Source: Geomonas edaphica (GTDB lineage Bacteria > Desulfobacterota > Desulfuromonadia > Geobacterales > Geobacteraceae). Taken from it: a stretch of 64,000 nt of DNA. The stretch lies in assembly GCF_004917075.1 (NCBI RefSeq), contig NZ_SSYB01000004.1:417006-481005 (forward strand), read 5' to 3'. Both the position numbers and the translations under genes were made by a program. Below the pieces are notes generated by a model. The model was not told where the DNA came from and ran no database searches. It saw only the letters and a list, made by a program, of their open reading frames with translations. The stretch's first letter is position 1; each line of letters starts with the position of its first letter. Below are positions 24,611 through 32,862 of this stretch, piece by piece.

Positions 24611-24819
24611 TTACCGCACTCCCTGGGAGGGAGCTTCGGGACGCCAAGCTTGTCCAGGATGGTCATCATCGGGCACCAGTTGGTGAAACCCGACTGCAAA
24701 AGGTTGAGGCCTATGAAAGCGGTAAACCAGAGCCAGCGCGGATCGTGGTAATGGGCCAGCGCCAGGGAGATCAGGGTGAAGGTGCCGGCGATGAGTCTAA
24801 GCAGTCTGTCGATGTACAT
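24607..24819 (-). CDS. DUF2892 (YgaP-like) membrane protein
   Basis: This 70-aa protein opens MYIDRLLRLIAGTFTLISLA, has two hydrophobic helices (about residues 7-24 and 30-48) and then TNWCPMMTILDKLGV, the hallmark of the DUF2892 domain that in YgaP forms the membrane anchor of a rhodanese. Here the membrane part is separate from the rhodanese encoded two genes away. AAGGAGG precedes the ATG at 24819. Confidence 0.85.
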   Translation of the reverse strand: MYIDRLLRLIAGTFTLISLALAHYHDPRWLWFTAFIGLNLLQSGFTNWCPMMTILDKLGVPKLPPRECGK

Positions 24820-24836
24820 ACAACCTCCTTGTCCGG

Positions 24837-25265
24837 TCACTTCTTCTGCAAGAGTTCCGCAACCTTGCCGGCGGTGTTGGCGGTGAATTCGACGCAGCGC
24901 TTCTTGCCGTTGGCGGTGAGGGCCTTGCAGCAGGTGACCCGGTACTGCTCCTTGAACCAGTGGTGCAACTCCTTCGTGAGCGCGGCGGAAAGCTTCCGGT
25001 CCTTGACCACGAGGCCTATGGCCATGGTCCCGCCGGCCACCGCGCCGCAGATGCATCCCGCCCCGGAGCCGCCGCCGAAACCGGAAGCCAGATGCACCAG
25101 TTCGTCCCCAGCATTGGGGAGAAATTCATTTTTCACCGAAGCGAGCACCGCCTCGGCGCAATGCATCTTGCCGGAACGGTAGAACCCTTCGGCCTCGGTG
25201 GAGACCTTTTCCGCAACGGATGCGCCTTCCACATCCTCAGCAACGTTCTTTTTAAGCCAAAACAC
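24837..25265 (-). CDS. C_GCAxxG_C_C family redox protein
   Basis: This 142-aa protein has the family pattern: a first Cys in MHCAEAVL, then GFGGGSGAGCICGAVAGGTM (the GCxCGA-x-GG motif), then CCKAL and a final Cys near KRCVEF. Members are thought to bind a metal or Fe-S cluster or to handle thiols; the function is unproven. The GTG at 25265 has AGGAGG at good distance. It follows the RND pump gene by 9 bp and begins the small-gene tail of the operon. Confidence 0.82.
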   Translation of the reverse strand: MFWLKKNVAEDVEGASVAEKVSTEAEGFYRSGKMHCAEAVLASVKNEFLPNAGDELVHLASGFGGGSGAGCICGAVAGGTMAIGLVVKDRKLSAALTKELHHWFKEQYRVTCCKALTANGKKRCVEFTANTAGKVAELLQKK

Positions 25266-25274
25266 TACAACCTC

Positions 25275-28200
25275 CTAAGCTGCAAGCTTTTTTTGATGTT
25301 TTTCCTTCCAGGACTGCACCATGAAGTAAAGGATCGGAATGGTGATCCTGGAAAGTGTCGTCGAGGCGATCTCGCCGCACATCATGGCGAGGGCGAGCCC
25401 CTGGAAAATCGGGTCGAACAGGATGACGAAGCTCCCCACCACAACGGCGGCGGCGGTGAGCAGCATGGGACGGAAGCGGACCGCGCCGGCATCGATGATC
25501 GCCTCGTCCAGCGGCATCCCCTCGCGGCGCCGCAGCTCGGCGAAATCGATGAGGATGATGGAGTTTCGCACGATGATGCCGGCCAGGGCGATGAAGCCTA
25601 TCATACTGGTCGCCGTGAAGAAAGCCCCCATGATGGCGTGTCCGGGCAGGATGCCGATCAGGGTGAGCGGGATCGGCGCCATGATCACAAGCGGCGTGGT
25701 GAAGTCCTTGAACCAGGCCACCACCAAGACGTAGATGAGCACCATGACCGCGGCGAAGGCGGCGCCCAGGTCGCGGAATACCTCGTAGGTGATGTGCCAC
25801 TCGCCGTCCCACTTGATGCCGGGGCGCTCCTCGCTCCAGGGCTGCGTCGCAGCGCGCTGCTCGATGTGGTAGCCGCCGGGAAGCGCTATGTTGTCGATGT
25901 CCTTGTGCATCTTGAGGATGGCGTACACCGGCGCCTCGATCACCCCGGCCACGTCGCCTATCACGTACACCACGCTCTTCATGTTCTTGCGGTAGAGCGA
26001 TTTTTCCTCCACCCCGCGCACCACGCGGACCAGCTCGGAAAGAGGGACGTTACCCTTGCTACCCGCGACATAGATGGAGGAGAGCGAGGAGACGTCGCTT
26101 CGGGAGCCGACCGGCAGGCGCAGGTTGATGCGCACAGGTTCCTTCTCCTGCGGCACGTGCATGATCCCCACGTCGGTCCCGCCCACGGCGAGTTTCAGGG
26201 TCTGTACCACCTGGGCCGCGTCCACCCCGGAGAGTGCCGCCTTCTCACGGTCCACCTCAAAGCGCAGCGTGGGTTGGTCGTCCTCCTGGTACCAGTCGAC
26301 GTCGACGACCCCGGCGGTGTTTTTGAAGATGTCCCGGATCTTCTTCGCGATGTCTACGCGGGTTTTCTGGTCCGGCCCGTACACCTCGGCGACGAGCGTC
26401 GAGAGGACCGGCGGTCCCGGCGGGATCTCTGCCACCTTGAGGCGCGCGCCGTAGCGGTCGGTGATCGCCTTGAGCGTCGGACGGATCCTCTTCGCGATGT
26501 CGTGCGACTGGGCGGAGCGCGCCTCCTTCCCTTCCAGGTTCACCTGGATCTCGGCGACGTTCGGCCCCTGGCGCAGGTAGTAGTGGCGCACGAGGCCGTT
26601 GAAGTTGAACGGTGAGCTCGTCCCCACGTAGCTCTGGAAGTCGGTCACCTCGGGAACCTTCCTGAGCGCGTCGCCCAGTTCGGCCACCATGCGCGCGTTG
26701 TCCTCGAGCGTCGTTCCCTCCGGGGCGTCGATGATGAGCTGCAGCTCGCTCTTGTTGTCAAACGGCAGCATCTTCACCGTAACCGCCTTGAAGTAGATGA
26801 GCGAGCAGGAGACGAGGAGCAGGATCACCACCGTGGAGAGGAAGCCGTAGCGCACCTTCTTGTCGTGCAAAAGCCTCCCCATCATGCGGCGATAAAAGCC
26901 CGTCATCCAGCTTTCTTCCGGCGGCGCCTCGGTGCCGTAATGCGATTCACCCTTCATGAAGCGGTAGGCGAAGTACGGCGTGACGGTCAGGGCGATGAGA
27001 AGCGAGAAGACCATGGCCATGGACGCGCCGACCGGGATCGGGCGCATGTACGGCCCCATGAGGCCCCCTACGAACCCCATCGGGAGGATGGAGGCGATGA
27101 CGGCGAGGGTCGCCAGCATGGTCGGGTTGCCGATCTCGTCCACCGCCCGCACCGCGGCCTCGAGCGGCTTGAACTTCGTCGTGGTGAAGTAGCGGTGGAT
27201 GTTCTCCACCACCACGATGGCGTCGTCGACGAGGATCCCGATCGAGAAGATGAGTGCGAACAGGGTGATCCGGTTCAGCGTGTAGCCGATCCGGTTGAAA
27301 ATGAACATGGTGAGCGCGAGGGTGACCGGAATCGCGATCGCCGCCACGGCGCCGGCGCGCCATCCCATGAAGACGGCGATCAGCAGAGTTACCGAGATCG
27401 CGGCCAAGAACATGTGGAACAGGAGCTCGTTGTTCTTGTCCTTGGCGGTTTCGCCGTAGTTCCTGGTGACGGTCACCTGCATCTCGGAAGGGATCAATTT
27501 CCCCTTCTGGAACTCGACCCGCTTCAGGAGGTCCTCGGCGACCCAGGTCGCGTTCGCCCCCTTGCGCTTGGCGATGGAGACGGTGACCGCCGGGTAGTCG
27601 GCCGCGCCGCCTTTCAGGTGTTTCTGCGCAGCCGCGGGGCCGAGCCCGAAGAAGACGTAGTCCTTCGGTTCCTGAACCCCGTCGGTGATCGTGGCGACAT
27701 CCGAGAGGTACACCGGGCGACCGTCCTTCACGCTGACGACGAGCCTTCCGGCGTCGGCGGGGTCGGAGATGAAGCCCCCCGCCTCCAGGCTGTACTCGCG
27801 GTTACCCGAGGCGAACGAGCCCGCGCGCTGCGAGACGTTCCCCTTCTCGAGGGCCGAGGCGACGGCAAGCGGGGTGAGCCCGTAGGAGGAGAGCCGCACC
27901 GGGTCCAGGCGGACCTTGAGCTCGCGGGAAAGTCCCCCCTTGATCTCCGAGTGCGCCACGTTCTCCACCTTCTGGAGGTCGTCGCAGAGTTCGCGGGCCA
28001 CCTTTCTCAGGGCATGGTGGTCGTAACGGTCCGACCAGAGGGTGAGCGAAACGATCGGGACGTCGTCGATCGACTTCGACACCACGAGCGGCTCCCCCGC
28101 GCCCGGCGGGAGGAGGTTTCGGTTGCTCATCACCTTGTTGTAGAGCTTGACGAGGGAGTCTTCCATGCTCTCGCCGACCAGGAAGCGGACCGTGATGATC

Positions 28201-28484
28201 CCCATCCCCTGGCGGCTTGCCGAGTAGATGTACTCGACCCCGTTGATCTCCCAGATCTTCTTCTCGAAGGTGGTCACCACCCGCTCCTCGACCTCCTTGG
28301 GAGAAGAGCCGGGCATGGGGAGGTAGATGTCCACCATGGGGACGTTGATTTGCGGCTCTTCCTCGCGCGGCGTCGCGAAGACCGAGTAGAGCCCGATCAA
28401 AAGCGAAGCGGCCACGATGAGCGGCGTCAGCTTGGAATCTATGAAGGCGCGGGCGATCTTCCCCGCGAAACCCAGGTTGTTCAT
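25275..28484 (-). CDS. RND efflux transporter, permease subunit
   Basis: This 1069-aa AcrB/CusA-superfamily pump has the 12-helix pattern with two large periplasmic loops. The fourth membrane helix carries the proton-relay pair in FSIGILVDDAIVVVENIHRY. The N-terminus is unusual for AcrB: FATPREEEPQINVPMVDIYL, as in the acriflavin-type branch common in anaerobes. It works with the HlyD adaptor and TolC channel encoded upstream. The ATG at 28484 has GGAG seven bases upstream; a longer frame runs through palindromic DNA and is rejected. The substrate is unknown; the linked thiol-type genes hint at metal or sulfur stress. Confidence 0.93.
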   Translation of the reverse strand: MNNLGFAGKIARAFIDSKLTPLIVAASLLIGLYSVFATPREEEPQINVPMVDIYLPMPGSSPKEVEERVVTTFEKKIWEINGVEYIYSASRQGMGIITVRFLVGESMEDSLVKLYNKVMSNRNLLPPGAGEPLVVSKSIDDVPIVSLTLWSDRYDHHALRKVARELCDDLQKVENVAHSEIKGGLSRELKVRLDPVRLSSYGLTPLAVASALEKGNVSQRAGSFASGNREYSLEAGGFISDPADAGRLVVSVKDGRPVYLSDVATITDGVQEPKDYVFFGLGPAAAQKHLKGGAADYPAVTVSIAKRKGANATWVAEDLLKRVEFQKGKLIPSEMQVTVTRNYGETAKDKNNELLFHMFLAAISVTLLIAVFMGWRAGAVAAIAIPVTLALTMFIFNRIGYTLNRITLFALIFSIGILVDDAIVVVENIHRYFTTTKFKPLEAAVRAVDEIGNPTMLATLAVIASILPMGFVGGLMGPYMRPIPVGASMAMVFSLLIALTVTPYFAYRFMKGESHYGTEAPPEESWMTGFYRRMMGRLLHDKKVRYGFLSTVVILLLVSCSLIYFKAVTVKMLPFDNKSELQLIIDAPEGTTLEDNARMVAELGDALRKVPEVTDFQSYVGTSSPFNFNGLVRHYYLRQGPNVAEIQVNLEGKEARSAQSHDIAKRIRPTLKAITDRYGARLKVAEIPPGPPVLSTLVAEVYGPDQKTRVDIAKKIRDIFKNTAGVVDVDWYQEDDQPTLRFEVDREKAALSGVDAAQVVQTLKLAVGGTDVGIMHVPQEKEPVRINLRLPVGSRSDVSSLSSIYVAGSKGNVPLSELVRVVRGVEEKSLYRKNMKSVVYVIGDVAGVIEAPVYAILKMHKDIDNIALPGGYHIEQRAATQPWSEERPGIKWDGEWHITYEVFRDLGAAFAAVMVLIYVLVVAWFKDFTTPLVIMAPIPLTLIGILPGHAIMGAFFTATSMIGFIALAGIIVRNSIILIDFAELRRREGMPLDEAIIDAGAVRFRPMLLTAAAVVVGSFVILFDPIFQGLALAMMCGEIASTTLSRITIPILYFMVQSWKEKHQKKLAA

Positions 28485-28549
28485 GCTATCTCCGATGATG
28501 GCGGTACCTTTCTGCTCCCCTTCCGGAGAAGGAGTCAGGGGCTGCGGTT

Positions 28550-28936
28550 CTACTCCCCCTCCCCTTGCGGGAGGGGGGCGGGGGGTGGGGGAAGATGGCC
28601 TAGGCAACGAGCCCGGATCACCTCCAGCACCCCCTCGATGTTCTTGAAGATTTCGTGGTCCCAGAACCTCAGTACGGTAAAGCCGTTCCGGCGCAAACAC
28701 GAATCGCGCCGTGCATCATAGCTTCTTTGTTCCTGATGCTGCCCGCCATCGAGTTCTATTATCAGCTTTGGAGAAAACGAGACGAAATCGACTATGTAGT
28801 TCTCTATGACCTGCTGCCGACGGAACTTGATGCCCTCGATCTGACTGTGCCTGAGGAAGTGCCACAACTTGGCTTCCGCCTGCGTGCAGTTGCTCCGCAG
28901 GAGGCGAGATCTGGTTTTGGCGACGGTCTTGTCCAT
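28550..28936 (-). CDS. DUF559 (endonuclease-like) protein
   Basis: This 128-aa protein belongs to the DUF559 family, which has a Vsr/restriction-nuclease-like fold. It contains CTQAEAKLWHFLRHSQIEGI, the FRRQQVIENYIVDFV strand and the acidic ELDGGQHQEQRSYDARRD site followed by VLRFWDHEIF. The last residues (PPPPAPLPQGEGE) are read from palindromic repeat DNA. It lies between the RND pump and its adaptor, an intrusion in an otherwise tight operon, and is flanked on both sides by GC-rich palindromes. Such genes are commonly horizontally spread. The ATG at 28936 is chosen after GAGG. Confidence 0.82.
   Translation of the reverse strand: MDKTVAKTRSRLLRSNCTQAEAKLWHFLRHSQIEGIKFRRQQVIENYIVDFVSFSPKLIIELDGGQHQEQRSYDARRDSCLRRNGFTVLRFWDHEIFKNIEGVLEVIRARCLGHLPPPPAPLPQGEGE
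28556..28596. repeat. G/C-run palindrome, 3' flank of DUF559 gene
   Basis: CCCCTCCCCTTGCGGGAGGGG-type inverted runs followed by a G-rich stretch overlap the last codons and stop of the DUF559 gene. It pairs in style with the palindrome at 28959-28981. Confidence 0.55.
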
Positions 28937-28958
28937 GGCAGCCTCACCCACCCCCTAA

Positions 28959-28981
28959 CCCCCTCCCGTCAAGGGAGGGGG
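28959..28981. repeat. G/C-run palindrome, 5' flank of DUF559 gene
   Basis: Perfect arms CCCCCTCCC and GGGAGGGGG surround the loop GTCAA, 22 bp upstream of the DUF559 start and about 100 bp after the stop of the HlyD gene. With the 3' flank it brackets the inserted gene. Confidence 0.65.
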
Positions 28982-29079
28982 ATGACGACGAACCACTGCC
29001 AATCAATACACACCAAAGGTCGTGTGCGCCTGTCGCGCGCCTCAGGCTGGTGAACTCGGGAACCTCCAGCAGCCCAGGT

Positions 29080-30177
29080 TTACTGAACCTTCGCGCCGTC
29101 GACCATCTTCTCTATCCCGGCGGTGACCACCTTCTCACCGGGGGCGAGGCCGGAAAGGATCTCGACGCGACCGCCTTGGGCGCGCCCGGGCTTCACCAGA
29201 CGCAAGCGGGCGAAGCCATCGGGCGACACCACCCAGACCGAGGTAAGCGAGGAGCGCTGCACAACGGCCGCCTCGGGAACGGCAATCCCCTTCCTGGATC
29301 CGGTCTTGAAAAAGGCCTTGCCGTAGCTCCCGGAGCGAGGCCCATGGGAGGGAAGATCGACCTTGACGGTGAAGGTCCGCGTCGCGGGATCGACCACGGG
29401 CACCACCTCGGAGACGCGCCCGGTCGCCGCCCCCCCCTCTACCGCGATACCAAGCTCCTCGCCTGCCTTAACCTTGCCGAGCAGCGTCTCCGGGGCGGAA
29501 ACCTCGAGACGGTACCCGTCGTCACCTTCAACGGTCAGAAGCGGCGTCCCCGGGAAGACGGTCTGCCCCGCCTCGACCTGCTTGGCGACCACCACACCGG
29601 CTATGGGGGAGGTGACCCTGCCGTAACCCGCGACGGCACCGGCGGCTCTCGCACCCTGGCGCGCCTGGGCGAGCCTCGCCTCGGCCCGCGCCACCCCTTG
29701 GGCGGCAACCTCCTGCTCGGTCTTTTTCGTGTCGAACTCCTGGCGCGTCACCGCCTGCTCCGCGACGAGGCGGGAGTAGCGCTCGAAGGTGACATCGGCG
29801 AGCCGCTTCTGGGCCTGCGCCTCGGAGAGCGCGCGTGCCGCCTCCTCGACGCCTGAGACCGCTCCCGCTGCCGCCGCTCCGCTCTCGACCGCATCGATGG
29901 CGGCCAAAAGCTTGCCGCGACCGACCCGCTCCCCTTCCCTCACGTACACCCGGCTCACGCTCCCGGCGATACGCGCGGCTATGAGCGCGGTGTTGCGTGC
30001 CTTCACCGTGCCGACCGCCTCCTGGACGTCGGCCAGATCCTCGGCCGCCACGGTAACCACGGTGGCTCCCTGCACCACGGGTGGTGCCGCGGGGGCGACG
30101 CTCTGCTCCTTCTTCGCGCCGCAACCGAAACCTGTTGCTATGGCAAGGGCAAAAAGGGCTGCCCGGTAGGCTTTCAT
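29080..30177 (-). CDS. RND efflux periplasmic adaptor (HlyD family)
   Basis: This 365-aa adaptor begins with a lipoprotein-type signal (Cys at 19 in ATGFGCG). It has a barrel-sandwich/biotinyl-like domain (about 55-80 and 185-220, including GYGRVTSPIAGVVVAKQVEA), an alpha hairpin (about 95-180) and a beta-barrel plus membrane-proximal part to the end. It bridges the RND pump and the TolC channel in the periplasm. It overlaps the upstream TolC gene by an ATGA junction. Confidence 0.92.
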   Translation of the reverse strand: MKAYRAALFALAIATGFGCGAKKEQSVAPAAPPVVQGATVVTVAAEDLADVQEAVGTVKARNTALIAARIAGSVSRVYVREGERVGRGKLLAAIDAVESGAAAAGAVSGVEEAARALSEAQAQKRLADVTFERYSRLVAEQAVTRQEFDTKKTEQEVAAQGVARAEARLAQARQGARAAGAVAGYGRVTSPIAGVVVAKQVEAGQTVFPGTPLLTVEGDDGYRLEVSAPETLLGKVKAGEELGIAVEGGAATGRVSEVVPVVDPATRTFTVKVDLPSHGPRSGSYGKAFFKTGSRKGIAVPEAAVVQRSSLTSVWVVSPDGFARLRLVKPGRAQGGRVEILSGLAPGEKVVTAGIEKMVDGAKVQ

Positions 30178-31517
30178 CGCATGACCTCCTGTATTAAGAC
30201 GCCGGTACGGAAATAGACCTCTGCCGTGGCGGCGTAACTGGCGTTTTCAACTTCGACAAGGTTTGCCCGGGCGCGGTCCAGGGCGGTCTCGGCATCCATC
30301 ACCTCGACAAGCGGGGAGAGGCCGTTACCGAAACGCAGCGTCACCAGGCGGCGGCTCTCCTCGGCGTCCCGCACCGCGGAACGGGCGCTCTCAAGCTTGA
30401 GCATCGCCTCCTGGCGGTGCAGCACGCTCTCGGTCACCTGGAGCGCGACTTCACGCCGCTCGTTTTCCAGCATCTCGGCGGCGCTTCTCTTGGAGAGCTC
30501 CGCCTGCGTCTTCTCATGCGAGCGCCGCATGCCGTCGAAGAGCTCCCAGCGTAGGTTGACGCCGACGTTCCACGAATCCTTGTCGGTGCCAAGCGGCATG
30601 TCGCGGTCGTTCAACTGGTAGCTGCCGCGGGCATAGAGGGTGGGGAGGTAGGCGTTTTTCGCCTGCTTCACCGCGAGCTCGCCCCGCTCGACCGCGTTCT
30701 CGGCGGCCTTTAGGTCGGGACGGCTTTTTTGCGCGAGGGCGATCAACTGCTCCATTTCCGGCGACGGCTCCTCCATGCGCGGCATGTCGCCGATGTCCAG
30801 CGCCCCCCCCTGCGCACCACCAACGACGAGGTTCAGCCGCATGCGCGCTATGAGCAGGCCGTTTTTCGCAGCCACCACGCGCTGCTCCGCCTCGGCCACG
30901 GCTGTTGCCGTGCGCAGGCGCTCCGATTTGAGGCCGATGCCGTCCTTCTCGCGTAAGGCCGCCAGCCGGTCGTGCTCGCGCGCGTTGATGACGGACTGCT
31001 CCGCAACCTCGCGGTAGGCCTGGGCCTTGCGCACTTCGAGGTAGGCCATGTAGACGCGGAAGGCGATTTCCTCGCGCCGTGCCTCTTCGGACAGCGCCGC
31101 CGCCTCGGCCCCCTTGCCGGCCATTGCGACCCCGTTGGAGATGCCGAAATCGAGCAGCGGCTGCTCGAGCGTCACCGCGGTTTTGAAGTCGCCGCGCGGC
31201 GAGGGGTTGTTCAGTGTGTCGGCGGCGAAGTCCTTGGCGGGGCTGATGCGGGCTTCGTCCAGCTTCATCATGAAAACGGTGCTCGGGGTATTGGAGAGGA
31301 CCGCGCCGCTTTCCAGCGACACGCGAGGGAGGTAACGGCTACGGCTCGCCGCAACGCCCTCTTCCGCGGCCCCCCTCTCCAGCGAGGCGGCCTTGAGCAG
31401 ATGGTTGCTTTCCAGGGCGCGCTTTACCGCCTGCTGCAACGTCACCACCTCACCAAAGGCGGGCGTCGTCAGGACGGAAAAGAGCAGTGCGAGCAGCGGT
31501 GCAAACCTTCTATTCAC
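30174..31517 (-). CDS. TolC-family outer membrane efflux protein
   Basis: This 447-aa protein has a signal peptide (residues 1-22, ending AFG), then two outer-membrane-efflux repeats. They are rich in heptad Ala/Leu/Glu helices and contain LQQAVKRALESNHLLKAASL and RRLVTLRFGNGLSPLVEVMD. It forms the exit duct of the RND system. The start is GTG at 31517 with AGGAGG nine bases upstream. It is the first gene of the efflux operon, with an AT-rich promoter region upstream. Confidence 0.92.
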   Translation of the reverse strand: MNRRFAPLLALLFSVLTTPAFGEVVTLQQAVKRALESNHLLKAASLERGAAEEGVAASRSRYLPRVSLESGAVLSNTPSTVFMMKLDEARISPAKDFAADTLNNPSPRGDFKTAVTLEQPLLDFGISNGVAMAGKGAEAAALSEEARREEIAFRVYMAYLEVRKAQAYREVAEQSVINAREHDRLAALREKDGIGLKSERLRTATAVAEAEQRVVAAKNGLLIARMRLNLVVGGAQGGALDIGDMPRMEEPSPEMEQLIALAQKSRPDLKAAENAVERGELAVKQAKNAYLPTLYARGSYQLNDRDMPLGTDKDSWNVGVNLRWELFDGMRRSHEKTQAELSKRSAAEMLENERREVALQVTESVLHRQEAMLKLESARSAVRDAEESRRLVTLRFGNGLSPLVEVMDAETALDRARANLVEVENASYAATAEVYFRTGVLIQEVMR

Positions 31518-31573
31518 CCGGAAAACCTCCTTGCGGGCATAGTCACTATTTTGCGTTAAGATATATTCGAATT

Positions 31574-31604
31574 CTTATATATATACTCCGCGGTCAATTG
31601 TCAA
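31574..31604 (-). promoter_or_regulatory. Sigma-70-like promoter of the efflux operon
   Basis: TTGACA (31599-31604) is followed 19 bp later by TATAAG, or 17 bp later by TATATA, about 57 bp before the TolC start. A 19-bp spacer would fit MerR-type activation, but no MerR gene is adjacent here. Confidence 0.5.
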
Positions 31605-31641
31605 GGTAATAACCTTATAAGCATAGGTTAAGTAGCCTATG
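31603..31641. promoter_or_regulatory. Two operator-like dyads at the efflux promoter
   Basis: AAGGT-N4-ACCTT overlaps the upstream edge of the -35 element. CATAGG-N8-CCTATG lies 6 bp further upstream. Both are perfect short inverted repeats in an AT-rich region, the usual layout of a regulated efflux promoter. The regulator is not identifiable in the window. Confidence 0.45.
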
Positions 31642-31771
31642 TCGGTTTTCCCGACCGAAATATTGTAACAGCTTAGAAAGGGCACCGCGCTTTCCACATG
31701 AAAAATGTGGCGGAAGTCGTGGCGGAAAGGGAACTTTCGCAAGGGGGAGGTGGATTTTAGGAAAGCCAAAC

Positions 31772-31805
31772 AAAAAAAACGGCGCGCTCCGCAGGTGAGC
31801 GCGCC
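31772..31805 (-). terminator. Intrinsic terminator after the DUF815 gene
   Basis: Arms GGCGCGCTC and GAGCGCGCC with a 7-base loop are followed on the minus strand by G then eight T, 25 bp after the DUF815 stop. A classical strong terminator. Confidence 0.9.
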
Positions 31806-31829
31806 GGTCCTAACGGTTTTCGGGAGGGA

Positions 31830-32723
31830 TCAGGCGCCGGGCTGGTCGAGCAGGTAGTGTCCGACATAGTTCTTGGAGAACTGCAGCGCGGTGCGGCCGC
31901 AGCGCTTGGTCTTGTCGTGTGACCACTGGATTGCTTCCAGCTCCAGCTCCTTGCTCCAGGGAATGGTGACGCTGCGGCTCTTAGCCTCGCGCTCGACGCA
32001 CTGGCGCACCGCGTCAAGGTAGCGGTCCTGGGTGAAGACGTGGAAGGCGACCCAGAGGCCGAAGCGGTCCGAGAGGGAGACCTTCTCCTCCATCGCCTCG
32101 CTCTCCTGCAGCTCGCCGTTCACGTATTTGCCGCCGAGCAGGTCGGTGTTGTATTGGGGGAGCAGGTGGCGCCGGTTCGAGGTGACGTAAATGAGGACGT
32201 TTTCCGGCGCGCAGTAAACCGAGCCGTCCAGGGCGCTTTTCAGCATCTTGTAGGAGAGTTCGCCGATCTCGAAGGTGAGGTCGTCGCACAAAAGGATGAA
32301 ACGGTAGGGTTGATCCTCGACGGCACTGAAAATCTCGGAGAGGTAGATGAGGTCCTCCTTCTCTACCTGGATCACGCGCAGCCCCTCAGCGGCGAATTCG
32401 TTCAGGAGCGCCTTGACCATGGAGGATTTGCCGGTGCCGCGCGAGCCCCAAAGGAGTGCGTTGTTGGCCGGGAGCCCCTTCACGAACTGGCGCGTGTTGC
32501 TGACCATGATCTCCTTTTGCTTCTCGCACCCGAGAAGGTCGTCGAGCTTCGTCTGGTCGGTGACCTTCACCGCCTCGAGGTAACCCGAAAAGGAGTGACG
32601 ACGCCAGTTAGCGGCGTGGCAGGTTTCCCAGTTGACCGCCTTCACGGCCTTGGGGAGTAACATTTCTACAGAGCTCAGCACGCGTTCGAGCTGGGCCACG
32701 ACTTCCGGTTTCAGATTCAGCAT
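31830..32723 (-). CDS. DUF815 AAA+ ATPase
   Basis: This 297-aa protein belongs to the DUF815/COG2607 ATPases. It has Walker A GSRGTGKS at residues 93-100, a Walker B-like FILLCDDLTFE and sensor segments VLIYVTSNRRHLLPQ and SLSDRFGLWVAF. The family is widespread but its role is not established; the conserved small N-terminal part probably binds a partner. The ATG at 32723 gives the family's usual N-terminus. It is separate from both neighbours and has its own terminator. Confidence 0.88.
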   Translation of the reverse strand: MLNLKPEVVAQLERVLSSVEMLLPKAVKAVNWETCHAANWRRHSFSGYLEAVKVTDQTKLDDLLGCEKQKEIMVSNTRQFVKGLPANNALLWGSRGTGKSSMVKALLNEFAAEGLRVIQVEKEDLIYLSEIFSAVEDQPYRFILLCDDLTFEIGELSYKMLKSALDGSVYCAPENVLIYVTSNRRHLLPQYNTDLLGGKYVNGELQESEAMEEKVSLSDRFGLWVAFHVFTQDRYLDAVRQCVEREAKSRSVTIPWSKELELEAIQWSHDKTKRCGRTALQFSKNYVGHYLLDQPGA

Positions 32724-32862
32724 GTACGTTTCCGTCCCCCGTGTGGTGGGTCCCGGACCGGCTGTTTGCTGACATGAAACAACCGCGTCCCGGTAACCCC
32801 CGGTAATTTTGTCCATTCTGTATACGTTATCGGGCATGGGCGTGTCAAATTAAAACAATGTG

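Larger units (their letters stand above)
31518..31829. other. Promoter/terminator region between DUF815 and TolC genes
   Basis: This AT-rich 312-bp gap has no convincing gene. It contains a sigma-70-like promoter (31574-31604) and two dyads (AAGGT/ACCTT at 31603-31616 and CATAGG/CCTATG at 31622-31641) for the efflux operon. It also holds the terminator of the DUF815 upstream neighbour's region at 31772-31805. Confidence 0.6.

Noticed and set aside
28485-28700. Longer RND pump starting upstream of 28484
   Set aside because: The extra 72 codons run through the palindromic repeat and antisense of the DUF559 gene frame; ATG at 28484 has a ribosome site and starts the conserved N-terminus.
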